Source of the DNA: Gemmatimonadota bacterium | GTDB taxonomy: Bacteria > Gemmatimonadota > Gemmatimonadetes > Gemmatimonadales > Gemmatimonadaceae | Assembly (NCBI GenBank): GCA_016194585.1 | Contig: JACQBG010000010.1 | Location: 62,001 to 126,000, forward strand | Length of the DNA stretch: 64,000 nucleotides | Direction of reading: 5' to 3' | In this document: positions 15,531 to 23,542 of the stretch, piece after piece | How the letters are laid out: each line of letters begins with the position of its first letter | Numbering within the stretch: position 1 is the first letter of the stretch | Position numbers and translations under genes: made by a program | The notes under the pieces: model-generated | Seen by the model: only the letters and a program-made list of their open reading frames with translations | Told to the model about the DNA's origin: nothing | Database searches by the model: none

Positions 15531-16388
15531 CTACCGCAGCCACCCTTCGAGGGCGGTCGCGAGGTCGGTCTTCTCGTCGCGGTACTTCACGATCACGGGC
15601 GTCTGCAACGCGAGTCCCTGCTCCGCCGCCCAGCCGCTCCGCACGGCGCGCGCGCCGGGGACGACGACGGCGCCGGAGGGGATCTCGAGCGGCGCGTCGG
15701 CCGTGGCGCGATACACCGTCTCGCGCACGAGGTCGTAGACGGGGGTGCCGCGCGTGAGTACGACCCCCGCCGCGATCACCGCCCGGCTCCGCACGACCGT
15801 GCCCTCGTAGACGCCGGTGTTCCCTCCCATCATCACGTCGTCCTCGATGACGACGGGACTCGCGTTCACCGGCTCGAGCACGCCCCCGACCTGGGCGGCC
15901 GCGCTGATGTGGCAGCGGGCGCCGATCTGCGCGCAGCTGCCGACGAGCGCGTGCGAGTCGATCATCGTCCCGGCGCCCACGAAGGCGCCGACGTTCACGA
16001 ACATCGGCGGCATGCAGACGACGCCGGCGGCGAGGTGCGCGCCGCGGCGCACGGTCGAGCCGCCGGGGACGATTCGGACGTTCTGCGCCACGCCGAACCG
16101 CTGCGGCGGGATCGTGTCCTTGTCGACGAACGAGAACGCGCCCCCCGCGGGCGAGAGGTCGGCGAGCTGGCCGAAGCGGAACCCGGCGAGGATGCCGCGC
16201 TTCACCCAGGGGACGGCGCGCCACGTGCCATCGTCGCCATGCACGGCGGAGCGGAGCGTGCCGCGCTCGAGTTCGTCGAGCAGCGTGCGGATCGTCTCGC
16301 CGACGTCGCTGGGCGGCTCGCTCCCGGCGGGGAGCGCGAACAGCGCCTCGATCCGTGTCTCGAGTGTCACGTGGGCGAGCGACGTCAC
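15531..16388 (-). CDS. dapD: 2,3,4,5-tetrahydropyridine-2,6-dicarboxylate N-succinyltransferase
   Basis: Adds succinyl from succinyl-CoA to tetrahydrodipicolinate, the committed step of the succinylase branch. It has 285 residues from the GTG at 16386-16388, which overlaps the dapA TGA as GTGA; the open frame extends further upstream but lies inside dapA. After an N-terminal helical part come WVKRGILAGFRFGQL and a left-handed beta-helix of hexapeptide repeats (VNVGAFVGAGTMIDSHALVGSC region), then VVIEDDVMMGGNTGVYEGT and VVVPGAR. With dapE upstream it fixes the succinyl rather than acetyl or aminotransferase route. Confidence 0.93.
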   Translation of the reverse strand: MTSLAHVTLETRIEALFALPAGSEPPSDVGETIRTLLDELERGTLRSAVHGDDGTWRAVPWVKRGILAGFRFGQLADLSPAGGAFSFVDKDTIPPQRFGVAQNVRIVPGGSTVRRGAHLAAGVVCMPPMFVNVGAFVGAGTMIDSHALVGSCAQIGARCHISAAAQVGGVLEPVNASPVVIEDDVMMGGNTGVYEGTVVRSRAVIAAGVVLTRGTPVYDLVRETVYRATADAPLEIPSGAVVVPGARAVRSGWAAEQGLALQTPVIVKYRDEKTDLATALEGWLR

Positions 16389-17275
16389 GAGGTCAGCGCT
16401 CCCGCCTCGACGAGACTCGCCCGCAGGCGCGGATAGTGCTTCGAGTCCATCGTGACGAGCGGCAAGCGCAGCCGGTTCTCGATCTTGCCGAGCAGCGCCA
16501 CCGCGGCCTTGATGGGGATGGGGTTCGATTCGCAGAACGCGGCCTGGCAGAGCGCGTGCAGCTTGAGGTGCAACGCCTTCGCCTCGTCGGCACGCCCGGC
16601 CGCGGCGGCCTTGCACAGCGCCGTCATGGCGCGCGGCGCGGCGTTCGAGACCACGGAGATGAGGCCGTGCCCGCCGGCCGCGATCACGCCGAGGGTGAGT
16701 CCGTCGTCACCCGAGAGCACCTCAAACCCGCTCGGGGCGTGCCGGATGATCTCGCTGATCTGCGCGAGGTTCCCCGACGCCTCCTTCACCGCGACGATGT
16801 TCGAATGCTCGGCGAGCGCGAGCGTGGTCTCGGCCTCGATGTTGCTCGCCGTGCGGCCGGGCACGTTGTACACGACGATCGGGAGAGTGGAGGCGTCGGC
16901 GATGGCGCGGAAGTGCGCGAGGATGCCGCGCTGCGGCGGCTTGCTGTACGCCGGCGAGACGTGGAGGAGGTGCGTCGCGCCGGTCGCGACCATCGCCTTG
17001 GACGTCTCGATGGCGACCTTCGTGTCGTTCCCGCCCGCCCCGGCGATGACCGGCACGCGGCCGTCGGCGCGCTCGGCGGTGATGCGCGCCACGAGGAGCC
17101 GCTCGTCGAGCGACATCGTGGCGGCCTCACCGGTGGAGCCGACAGGGACGAGGCCGTCGATCCCCTCCTCGAGCTGCCAGTCGACGAACGCGGCGAGCGC
17201 GGTCTCGTCGACGCTGCCGTCGGCGGCGAAGGGAGTGACGAGCGCGGTGGCGCAGCCTGCGAGCGACCGGGTCAT
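16385..17275 (-). CDS. dapA: 4-hydroxy-tetrahydrodipicolinate synthase
   Basis: Condenses pyruvate with aspartate semialdehyde. It has 296 residues. The TIM barrel shows the family residues: GSTGEAATMS (T/S-rich pyruvate loop), Y136 in VVYNVPGRT, and the Schiff-base lysine K164 in VAVKEASGN. The ATG at 17273-17275 overlaps the dapB TGA as ATGA; a longer frame upstream is only the shadow of dapB. The next gene dapD overlaps its stop. Whether it is lysine-inhibited is not readable from sequence. Confidence 0.97.
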   Translation of the reverse strand: MTRSLAGCATALVTPFAADGSVDETALAAFVDWQLEEGIDGLVPVGSTGEAATMSLDERLLVARITAERADGRVPVIAGAGGNDTKVAIETSKAMVATGATHLLHVSPAYSKPPQRGILAHFRAIADASTLPIVVYNVPGRTASNIEAETTLALAEHSNIVAVKEASGNLAQISEIIRHAPSGFEVLSGDDGLTLGVIAAGGHGLISVVSNAAPRAMTALCKAAAAGRADEAKALHLKLHALCQAAFCESNPIPIKAAVALLGKIENRLRLPLVTMDSKHYPRLRASLVEAGALTS

Positions 17276-17979
17276 TCGGCGGTCCCGAGAAGGTGGTCGA
17301 GGGTGAACACGCCGTGGCGCCCGACGATCCAGCGGGCCGCGGCGAGTGCGCCGGCGGCGAAGACGCGGCGGTCGCGCGCGACGTGGGTGAGCGTGATCTG
17401 TTCGAACGGCGCGTCGAAGACGACCTCGTGCGTCCCCGGCACGCTCCCCGTGCGGACGCTCGTCGTCGGCAGCGCATGGCCGAGCTCCCGCGCCGCGTGC
17501 TCGGCGATGAGCCTCGCCGTGCCCGACGGGGCGTCGAGCTTCGCGGCATGATGGGTCTCGACGAGGTGCGCGTCGAAGCCGGCGTTCGCCGACGTGACGA
17601 GCCGCGCGGCCTCGGCGACGAGGCGCGTGAAGAGGTGCACGCCGATCGCGAAGTTGGGCGCCCACAGCAGGGCCCCCTTCGCGGCGAGCACTTCCGCCGC
17701 GACGGCGGGGCGCGCCTCGTCCCAGCCGGTCGTGCCACTCACGACGGGGACGCCCAGCGCGACGCAGGCGCGGACGTTCGCCGCCGCGGCGCGCGGCACG
17801 GTGAATTCGATCGCGACCTGCGCATCGGCGAGGAGTTCGCGGGTCACGCCGCGCGGCGCGAGTTGCGCCTCGCCGAGCAGGGCGACGACGTCGAAGCCGT
17901 GCTCGTCGGCGAGCGAGGCGACGGCACGCCCCATCTTGCCGTCGCCGATGACGGCCAGCCGCACGCGAGGAGTGCTCAT
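17272..17979 (-). CDS. dapB: 4-hydroxy-tetrahydrodipicolinate reductase
   Basis: NAD(P)H-dependent reduction in diaminopimelate synthesis. It has 235 residues, slightly short for the family. The nucleotide-binding loop VIGDGKMGRAV replaces the usual G-x-x-G-x-M-G pattern with little change. Then follow IEFTVP, VSGTTGW, APNFAIGVHLF, the substrate site VETHHAAKLDAPSGTA and RTGSVPGTHEVVF. The ATG at 17977-17979 overlaps the lysC stop as ATGA. Confidence 0.95.
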   Translation of the reverse strand: MSTPRVRLAVIGDGKMGRAVASLADEHGFDVVALLGEAQLAPRGVTRELLADAQVAIEFTVPRAAAANVRACVALGVPVVSGTTGWDEARPAVAAEVLAAKGALLWAPNFAIGVHLFTRLVAEAARLVTSANAGFDAHLVETHHAAKLDAPSGTARLIAEHAARELGHALPTTSVRTGSVPGTHEVVFDAPFEQITLTHVARDRRVFAAGALAAARWIVGRHGVFTLDHLLGTAE

Positions 17980-19334
17980 GCGCGCTGCGGTCCGAAGAAG
18001 GCGTCGTGCAGCCGGCGCATCACCGGCTTCACCTGGTCGGCGTCGACGATCATCGTGAGGTTGATCCCCGTGGCGCTCAGCGACAGCATGTGCAGCCGCG
18101 TCTCGCCGACGGCGGCGATCGCCTTCGCCATGGCGGGAGCGCTGCCGCCGAGGCCGGCGCCGACGACGGCGACGATCCCCTTCCCCCGCTCGAGACCGAC
18201 GTCGCCGAAGGCGCGCAACTCGGCGACGACCGCCTCGAGGTGCTGGTCGTCGTCCACGGTGAGCGACACCGAGACCTCGGAGGTCGTCACCACGTCCACC
18301 GACGTCTTGTGCCGCGCGAACACGTCGAAGATGGCGCGCAGCGCACCGGGCATGCCGAGCATGCGCGGCGAGCGCACCTTCACGATGACGGTGTTCCCCT
18401 TGCCGGCGATCGCGCGCACGGGGAAGGTCGGCGCGTCGAAGGTGATGCGCGTCCCGTTGCCGTCGGGGCGCATCGAGTTGCACACGAACACGGGGATGCC
18501 GCGCTTCACCGCCGGCGCGATCGTGTTCGGGTGCAGCACCTTGGCGCCGAAGCTGGCGAGCTCGGCCGCCTCGTCGAAGCGGATGTGCTCGATGAGCTGC
18601 GCCTCGGGGATCACGCGCGGATCGGCGGTGAGCATGCCGTCGACGTCGGTCCAGATCTCGATCGCCTCGGCGTCGAGCGCCGCGCCGAACAGCGCGGCGC
18701 TGTAGTCCGATCCGCCGCGGCCGAGCGTGGTCGTCACGCCGTCCTTCGTGGCTCCCATGAAGCCGCCGAGGATCGGCACCTTCCCGGCGTTGACGAGCGG
18801 GAGGAGATGCTCGCTCGCGGCGGCGGCGATGAGGTCGTCCTGCGGCTCCGCCTTGCCGAACGTCGCGTCGGTGATGAGCACGCGGCGCGCGTCGACGAGC
18901 ACGGCGTCGATGCCGAGGCGGCGGAACGTCGCGGCGACGATCGGCGCGGAGAGCTGCTCTCCCATCGCCGAGATGGTGTCGAGCGAACGCGGCGTGAGGT
19001 AGCCAAGCACGGAGAGCGCTTCGGCGAGATGCGCAAGTTCGTCGAAGAGCATCGAGATCTCGGCGGCCACGTCCTCGGCGTCGGCGCCCGAGCCGATGAG
19101 TTCGCGCGCCGTCTGCAGGTGCCGCTCACGCAGCGCCTCCACCTGCGCGATCGCGGCGACGAGGTGCCCGCCCGACGCCTGCTCGGCGGCGGCGATGAGC
19201 GCGTTCGTCGTGCCGGCGAGGGCCGAGACGACGACCACCGGGTGCCGGTCGAGGCGCGCCTTGACGATGCCGGCGGTGCGACGGATGGCCGTCGCATCGC
19301 CCACCGAGGTGCCGCCGAACTTGGCGACGATCAC
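17976..19334 (-). CDS. lysC: Aspartate kinase
   Basis: Phosphorylates aspartate, the entry to lysine, threonine and methionine. It has 452 residues from the GTG at 19332-19334, overlapping the asd TGA as GTGA. It starts IVAKFGGTSVGDA (kinase signature), then VVVVSALAGTTN, LGRGGSDYSAAL and IWTDVDGMLTADPR. Residues ~310-452 are two ACT domains (TVIVKVRS, VDVVTTSEVSVSLTVDD), so allosteric inhibition by lysine or threonine is likely. The length fits a monofunctional enzyme, not a fusion to homoserine dehydrogenase. Confidence 0.95.
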   Translation of the reverse strand: MIVAKFGGTSVGDATAIRRTAGIVKARLDRHPVVVVSALAGTTNALIAAAEQASGGHLVAAIAQVEALRERHLQTARELIGSGADAEDVAAEISMLFDELAHLAEALSVLGYLTPRSLDTISAMGEQLSAPIVAATFRRLGIDAVLVDARRVLITDATFGKAEPQDDLIAAAASEHLLPLVNAGKVPILGGFMGATKDGVTTTLGRGGSDYSAALFGAALDAEAIEIWTDVDGMLTADPRVIPEAQLIEHIRFDEAAELASFGAKVLHPNTIAPAVKRGIPVFVCNSMRPDGNGTRITFDAPTFPVRAIAGKGNTVIVKVRSPRMLGMPGALRAIFDVFARHKTSVDVVTTSEVSVSLTVDDDQHLEAVVAELRAFGDVGLERGKGIVAVVGAGLGGSAPAMAKAIAAVGETRLHMLSLSATGINLTMIVDADQVKPVMRRLHDAFFGPQRA

Positions 19335-20401
19335 GCCGCGCCGCTCCGCGCGATGACGCCCGTCTGCACGAGCACCTCGGCGTTGAGGATCGAGCCCCCC
19401 GCCGCGCCGCGGATGGTGTTGTGCGACATCGCGACGAGGCGCAGGTCGAGGATGTTGTCGGCGCGCACGCGGCCGACGGTCGTCGTCATGCCGCGACCGT
19501 CCATCACGTCGCGCCGCGGCTGCGGGCGGTCGGGCTCGTCGCGGTAGCGGATGGGCATCGCGGGCGCCGACGGCAGTCCGCGCACGATCGCTTCCCCTTT
19601 CCACTCGCGCAGCGCCTCGATCGCCTCCTCCACGGTCGGCTTGCGCTCGAAGCCCAGCGTGAGGCAGGTCGTATGGCCGTGCTCCACCGGCACGCGGTTC
19701 GCATGCGCGCTCACCACGAACGAGGCGTGCTCGATGGCCGAGCCCGTGAAGCGCCCCAGCATCTTCTGCATCTCGGTCTCGATCTTCGGCTCTTCGTCCT
19801 TGATGTACGGGATCACGTTGCCGAGGATGTCGAGCGACGGCACGCCGGGATAGCCCGCGCCGGAGACGGCCTGCATCGTCGAGATGAACACCGTGCGGAT
19901 GCCGAACCGCTCGTGCAGTGGCGCCATCGCCACCGCCGCGGTCGTGGACGCGCAGTTCGCGTTCGTCACGATCGCGCCGCTCCACCCCCGGTTCCGCCGC
20001 TGCACCTCGAGGATCGCGAGGTGCCCCGCGTTCACCTCGGGGATCACGAGCGGCACGTCGGGTTCCATGCGGTAGTTCTTGGCGTTGCTGAGCACGACGC
20101 GCCCTTCGTGCGCGAACGCGGGCTCCAAGTCGGCGGCCGCGGCGGCGTCGAGCGCCGAGAAGACGACCGGCGAGCGCACGCTCCCCGTGTCGCACGGCGT
20201 GACGGTGAGCGCCGCGACGTCGGCGGGGAGTTCCCCCTCGATCCATCGCGTGGCCTCCGCATACGACTTGCCCGCCGACCGCTCCGACGCGGCGACCTCG
20301 GCGACGCGGAACCAGGGATGGCCCGCGAGGCAGCGGATGAACGTCTGGCCGACGGCGCCGGTGGCGCCGAGCACGGCTACGGGGATGCGCGAGTCTGTCA
20401 C
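19331..20401 (-). CDS. asd: Aspartate-semialdehyde dehydrogenase
   Basis: Reduces aspartyl phosphate to the semialdehyde. It has 356 residues from the GTG at 20399-20401, one nucleotide after the dapE stop; an in-frame ATG at 20443 would give 370 residues but lies inside dapE. The dinucleotide loop is VLGATGAVGQTF, the catalytic cysteine is in IVTNANCASTTAAVA, and substrate-binding GAGYPGVPSLDI and VEHGHTTCLTL follow. This pattern is the archaeal/fungal-type subfamily rather than the Escherichia coli type. Confidence 0.94.
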   Translation of the reverse strand: MTDSRIPVAVLGATGAVGQTFIRCLAGHPWFRVAEVAASERSAGKSYAEATRWIEGELPADVAALTVTPCDTGSVRSPVVFSALDAAAAADLEPAFAHEGRVVLSNAKNYRMEPDVPLVIPEVNAGHLAILEVQRRNRGWSGAIVTNANCASTTAAVAMAPLHERFGIRTVFISTMQAVSGAGYPGVPSLDILGNVIPYIKDEEPKIETEMQKMLGRFTGSAIEHASFVVSAHANRVPVEHGHTTCLTLGFERKPTVEEAIEALREWKGEAIVRGLPSAPAMPIRYRDEPDRPQPRRDVMDGRGMTTTVGRVRADNILDLRLVAMSHNTIRGAAGGSILNAEVLVQTGVIARSGAA

Positions 20402-20402
20402 G

Positions 20403-21404
20403 TCAGGTGCCGGTCTGAAGGAGGGTGCGGACGAGCCGCTCATAGTGGTCCACGCTCACGCGCAGCTCGTCGACGGCGATGTACTCCTCGAGCGTGTGCG
20501 CGACGTGGATCGAGCCCGGCCCGAAGAGCAGCGGCGTGCCCCACCGCGTGAGCAGCGGGATGTCGCTGGTGTACGCCATCGGCGCGACGTCGAAGCCGGG
20601 CACGGTGTGGAACCGCTGCGCGGGGATGAACGAGCCGTACTCGAGCGTGGCGCGGCCGGTCGCCCACGCGTCGAGGGCGCTCTTCACCGGCGCCGCGTCA
20701 CCGACGAGGCGCACCATCATCTCCGCCTCGCAGAAACCGGGGATGATGTTCGCCTCGCTCCCGCCGCGGATGAGTCCGACGTTGAGCGTCGTCTCGCCGA
20801 GCGCCGTATCGACCGGAAGGGCGAGCCCGTCGAGCTCGAGGAGCATGCGGGCCATCGGGATGATGGCCGAGTCGCCGAGGTGCGGGTACGCCGAATGGGC
20901 CTCGCGCCCCTTCACGCGCGCGATCACGCGCAGCGCGCCCTTGCACCCGGTCGCGAGCCGGCTCTCCGTCGGCTCGCCGTTGATGAGCCACCGACTGGTG
21001 GCGGGCAATTGGTTCGCGGCGCGCGCGCCGTCGGAACCGCGCTCCTCGCCGACCACGAAGAGCAGGTCCACCCGCTCCTCTCCCGCGGCGACGAGCCGCT
21101 CGGCGGCGACGAGCATCGCGGCGGCGATCCCCTTGGCATCGCACGCGCCGCGCCCGCAGAGGCGCGTCCCCTCGAGCCGGGGCGCGACATACGGCGGCAC
21201 CGTGTCGAGGTGCGTCGAGAGCGTGACGCCGCCACCTTTGCGCGACGCCCACACGTTGCCGCGCCCCGGCGTGACTTCCTGCACCGTGACGTCCCATCCG
21301 CTCGCGATGAGGCGGCGCGCGATGAAGTCGACGGCCGCCGCTTCCTCGCGGGTCGTCGAGGGGATGGCGAGCAGTTCGGCGGCGAGGGCGACGACGTCTG
21401 TCAT
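20403..21404 (-). CDS. dapE: M20-family deacylase, probably succinyl-diaminopimelate desuccinylase
   Basis: Zinc hydrolase of 333 residues. The metal-site motifs are complete: LSTHLDTVPP (His, Asp), GRGACDAKG (bridging Asp), VVGEERGSDGA (catalytic Glu pair) and a C-terminal His in HVAHTLEEYIA. The dimerisation insert lies around 155-265. The same fold serves ArgE, LysK and carboxypeptidases, but the gene starts an operon with dapD and the rest of lysine synthesis, so desuccinylation of N-succinyl-diaminopimelate is the best reading. The ATG is at 21402-21404. I found no clear promoter in the short divergent gap to the fluoride riboswitch. Confidence 0.8.
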   Translation of the reverse strand: MTDVVALAAELLAIPSTTREEAAAVDFIARRLIASGWDVTVQEVTPGRGNVWASRKGGGVTLSTHLDTVPPYVAPRLEGTRLCGRGACDAKGIAAAMLVAAERLVAAGEERVDLLFVVGEERGSDGARAANQLPATSRWLINGEPTESRLATGCKGALRVIARVKGREAHSAYPHLGDSAIIPMARMLLELDGLALPVDTALGETTLNVGLIRGGSEANIIPGFCEAEMMVRLVGDAAPVKSALDAWATGRATLEYGSFIPAQRFHTVPGFDVAPMAYTSDIPLLTRWGTPLLFGPGSIHVAHTLEEYIAVDELRVSVDHYERLVRTLLQTGT

Positions 21405-21454
21405 ACGGTGAAAACTACCTGATTCGCGCGTCTCATTGAACCCGCTCGCTCCGC

Positions 21455-21483
21455 TTGACGGGGCAATCGGAAAGCGACATCAT
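21455..21483 (+). promoter_or_regulatory. Promoter of the fluoride riboswitch-crcB unit
   Basis: -35 TTGACG (21455-21460), 17-nt spacer, -10 CATCAT (21478-21483). The predicted start near 21490 falls about 15 nt before the aptamer, the right place for a riboswitch leader. Confidence 0.6.
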
Positions 21484-21503
21484 ACGCAGCACGATGACGC
21501 AAG

Positions 21504-21579
21504 TCGGCGATGGAGTTCGCCGTAACCGCCCGGGCCGGGCTGATGACTCCTACGGACGCCATCCGGAGGAGTCTTTTTT
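21504..21579 (+). ncRNA. Fluoride riboswitch (crcB motif)
   Basis: Senses fluoride and turns on the exporter gene. The conserved core is seen in order: GGCGATGG-AGTTCGCC hairpin, a CCCGGGCCGGG-like second stem, then CTGATGACTCCTAC, which forms the pseudoknot and is also the left arm of the terminator. The layout (ligand-bound aptamer competes with the GACTCCT/AGGAGTC terminator and its T6 tract) matches the known transcriptional fluoride switches. The downstream gene is crcB, the standard target. Confidence 0.93.
21545..21579 (+). terminator. Regulated terminator of the fluoride riboswitch
   Basis: GACTCCT (21545-21551) pairs with AGGAGTC (21567-21573), with inner CGGA/TCCG pairs, followed by TTTTTT. 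The right arm holds GGAGGAG, which is also the likely ribosome-binding site of crcB, so the same hairpin may block both transcription and translation. Confidence 0.85.
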
Positions 21580-21996
21580 GTGTCCATGAACGGGTTCGAC
21601 GCCAAGCTGCTCGGGATGATCGCCCTCGGGAGCGCCACCGGCGGGGTCGCGCGGTTCGTGCTCGGGAGCGTGATCCAGGCACGCTCGGCGGGCGCCTTCC
21701 CCACCGGCACCCTGCTCATCAACATCTCGGGGTCGTTGCTGCTCGGCTTCCTCATGCGCTACACGCTCGGGTCGACGTCGGTCTCGCCCGAGGTGCGCGC
21801 CATGCTCACGACCGGATTCTGCGGCGGTTACACCACGTTCTCGACGTTCTCGTACGAGACGCTGACCCTGATCGAGGACGGCGACTGGCGTCGCGCCGGT
21901 GGCTACGCCACGGCGAGCGTCGTGCTGGCGCTCCTCGGCACGCTCGGTGGCTTCGCGCTCGCCCGCGCCGCGCTCGATGCGCGCCGCGCCCTCTGA
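21580..21996 (+). CDS. crcB: Fluoride channel/exporter CrcB (Fluc)
   Basis: Small inner-membrane fluoride channel, 138 residues with four hydrophobic helices (~8-30, 40-60, 72-95, 108-132). Family motifs seen are GSATGGVARF, FPTGTLLINISGSLLLGF and GFCGGYTTFSTFSYE, the phenylalanine/threonine pore segment. I take the GTG at 21580 since GGAGGAG ends 8 nt before it; an ATG two codons later would be 14 nt away. It is controlled by the riboswitch immediately upstream and is followed by a DUF190 gene. Confidence 0.94.
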   Translation: MSMNGFDAKLLGMIALGSATGGVARFVLGSVIQARSAGAFPTGTLLINISGSLLLGFLMRYTLGSTSVSPEVRAMLTTGFCGGYTTFSTFSYETLTLIEDGDWRRAGGYATASVVLALLGTLGGFALARAALDARRAL

Positions 21997-22009
21997 CGGA
22001 GGTGGCCCC

Positions 22010-22360
22010 ATGCACGGGATGAACGGCGAGCGCACGCTGATGCGCATCCACATCGGCGAGCGGGACAGGGATCCCGCGTCGGGCAAGCCGCTCTACGAAG
22101 CGATCGTCCTCCTGCTGCGCGAGCGGCATTTCGCCGGCGCGACGGTGACGCGCGCGATCATGGGGTTCGGCGCCAGCGCGCGGATGCGCACCGACCGCGT
22201 CGAGATCCTCTCGCTCGACCTGCCGATCGTCGTCGAGGCGGTGGACACCGAGGAGCGCATCCAGGAGGTGCTCCCCGCCCTCGACGCGATGATCGGGGGC
22301 GGGTTGATCACCCTCGAGAAGGTGCGCGTGATCACCTATCGGAGCGCTCCTCCGGCGTGA
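22010..22360 (+). CDS. DUF190 protein linked to crcB
   Basis: Soluble protein of 116 residues, related to PII-like DUF190 proteins that often sit beside crcB. Motifs: RIHIGERDRDPASGKPLYEAIVLLL-type opening, FAGATVTRAIMGFG and LPIVVEAVDTEERIQEVLP. The ATG (22010) has GGAGGT six nt upstream. It is probably cotranscribed with crcB 13 nt upstream and so induced by fluoride. Its biochemical role is not established; a regulatory or nucleotide-binding function is a guess from the fold. The 3' end overlaps the convergent DUF2231 gene by 29 nt. Confidence 0.85.
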   Translation: MHGMNGERTLMRIHIGERDRDPASGKPLYEAIVLLLRERHFAGATVTRAIMGFGASARMRTDRVEILSLDLPIVVEAVDTEERIQEVLPALDAMIGGGLITLEKVRVITYRSAPPA

Positions 22361-22835
22361 CCGGTTGCGCGGCCGTCGCGGCCGCCGCGGAAGCCGCCGG
22401 CGCCGCGCCGTGCTTGTAGACGAGCTCGCCGCCACTGTGACCGACGCGGTACCCGGCAATGACGAGCGCCGCGGAGGCGACCGTGGCGGCGGGACGTATG
22501 ACGGCACCGGCGCGCCCACGGACGAACCCCGCCGCCGTGATGGCGAAGACGACCCCCGACAGGATGAGGAAGAGCTCGGCCGCCTCCTCGTGCGACTCGA
22601 CGTACCGCTCGGGGACCCGCTTCTCGACCACTTCTCCCTGATCCTGCCCCGTCTGCAGCGCGGCCCACGCCGACAGCGTGAGCGCCCCGGCGACGAGCGC
22701 CGGGATCGCCCAGGCGTTACGTGTCGCCCAGCCGCGCCGGATTGCCCAGAGCGTGGCGGCCGCGGAGATTGGGAGGAGGAACATCAGGACGATCGGGAAG
22801 TGGACGACGGCGGGATGCAGCGGGTTCGGCAACAC
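22332..22835 (-). CDS. DUF2231-type membrane protein
   Basis: Four-helix membrane protein of 167 residues, of unknown function. It opens LPNPLHPAVVHFPIVLMFLLP, the DUF2231 signature, with hydrophobic stretches at ~10-30, 40-62, 92-112 and 123-140. A HEEAAE segment lies between helices two and three. The GTG at 22833-22835 has AAGGAG six nt upstream; a longer frame extends into the divergent regulator gene and is not believed. The C-terminus is Ala-rich and disordered-looking. Some family members are predicted haem or redox proteins, which is not testable here. Confidence 0.7.
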   Translation of the reverse strand: MLPNPLHPAVVHFPIVLMFLLPISAAATLWAIRRGWATRNAWAIPALVAGALTLSAWAALQTGQDQGEVVEKRVPERYVESHEEAAELFLILSGVVFAITAAGFVRGRAGAVIRPAATVASAALVIAGYRVGHSGGELVYKHGAAPAASAAAATAAQPVTPEERSDR

Positions 22836-22878
22836 CGTGTGCTCCTTGTGAGGTTGAGGCCAAGCTGGGCCGTCCAGC

Positions 22879-23487
22879 GTGACCGCACCATCCGACATTC
22901 GACGCGACGTGGCGAGAAATCCCTTGACTCCGGCAGATGACGTAGGCGCGGACCCACCCGGCGGTGACGATCCGCCGCTCCGGCTCCCGCTCGCCGTCGT
23001 GCTGGCCCTGATCGGGATTGGCGGCACGGTCGACCTCGCGCTGGACAAACCGTCCAACTGGTTCTCGGTGCATGTCGTCTACGAGGTCGTGATGATCGCG
23101 GCGTCGTTGACCGGGGTCGTCGTGCTCTGGCGCCGCTGGCGGCGCGCGGAACGCGCCGCGGCGTCGTGGCGTGACGCGGTCGAGGCACACCGCGCCGAAC
23201 GTGACGCCTGGCGGGCCAGCGCCCAGACGGCCCTCGACGGACTCGGTCGCGCGATCGACGAACGGTTCCGCGGCTGGGCACTCACCCCCTCGGAACGCGA
23301 GGTGGCGCTCCTGCTGCTGAAGGGGGAGAGTCACAAGCGCATCGCCCGACTCACCGACCGGAGCGAGCGCACGGTCCGCCAGCACGCGGTGGCCGTCTAC
23401 GACAAGTCGGGGCTGCACGGCCGCGCCGAGCTCGCCGCCTTCTTCCTGCAGGACCTGATGCTGCCACCCGACGAGCGGCGCGACTGA
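22879..23487 (+). CDS. Membrane-anchored LuxR-type transcription regulator
   Basis: Protein of 202 residues with two hydrophobic helices (~36-56 and 62-84), an Ala/Arg-rich coiled coil (~85-125), and a C-terminal LuxR helix-turn-helix (~130-195) with LTPSEREVALLLLKGESHKRIARL and SERTVRQHAVAVYDKSGLHGRAEL-type helices. Receiver and autoinducer domains are missing, so the input must come from the membrane part or a partner. The start is GTG 22879. It is divergent from the DUF2231 gene with only 43 nt between, which suggests a shared control region. Confidence 0.8.
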   Translation: MTAPSDIRRDVARNPLTPADDVGADPPGGDDPPLRLPLAVVLALIGIGGTVDLALDKPSNWFSVHVVYEVVMIAASLTGVVVLWRRWRRAERAAASWRDAVEAHRAERDAWRASAQTALDGLGRAIDERFRGWALTPSEREVALLLLKGESHKRIARLTDRSERTVRQHAVAVYDKSGLHGRAELAAFFLQDLMLPPDERRD

Positions 23488-23490
23488 AAC

Positions 23491-23530
23491 GACGCCGGCG
23501 GCCGGACGGTATCGTCCGGCCGCCGGCGTC
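23491..23530. terminator. 18-bp perfect hairpin between convergent genes
   Basis: GACGCCGGCGGCCGGACG (23491-23508) pairs fully with 23513-23530 around a GTAT loop. It fills the gap between the LuxR-type gene and the convergent BNR-repeat gene. No U-tract, but its strength and position make it a likely two-way terminator. Confidence 0.7.
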
Positions 23531-23542
23531 CCGTGGCTGGTA

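Noticed and set aside
21405-21454. Promoter for the dapE operon
   Set aside because: Minus-strand candidates had spacers of 12 nt or poor hexamers, so none is reported.
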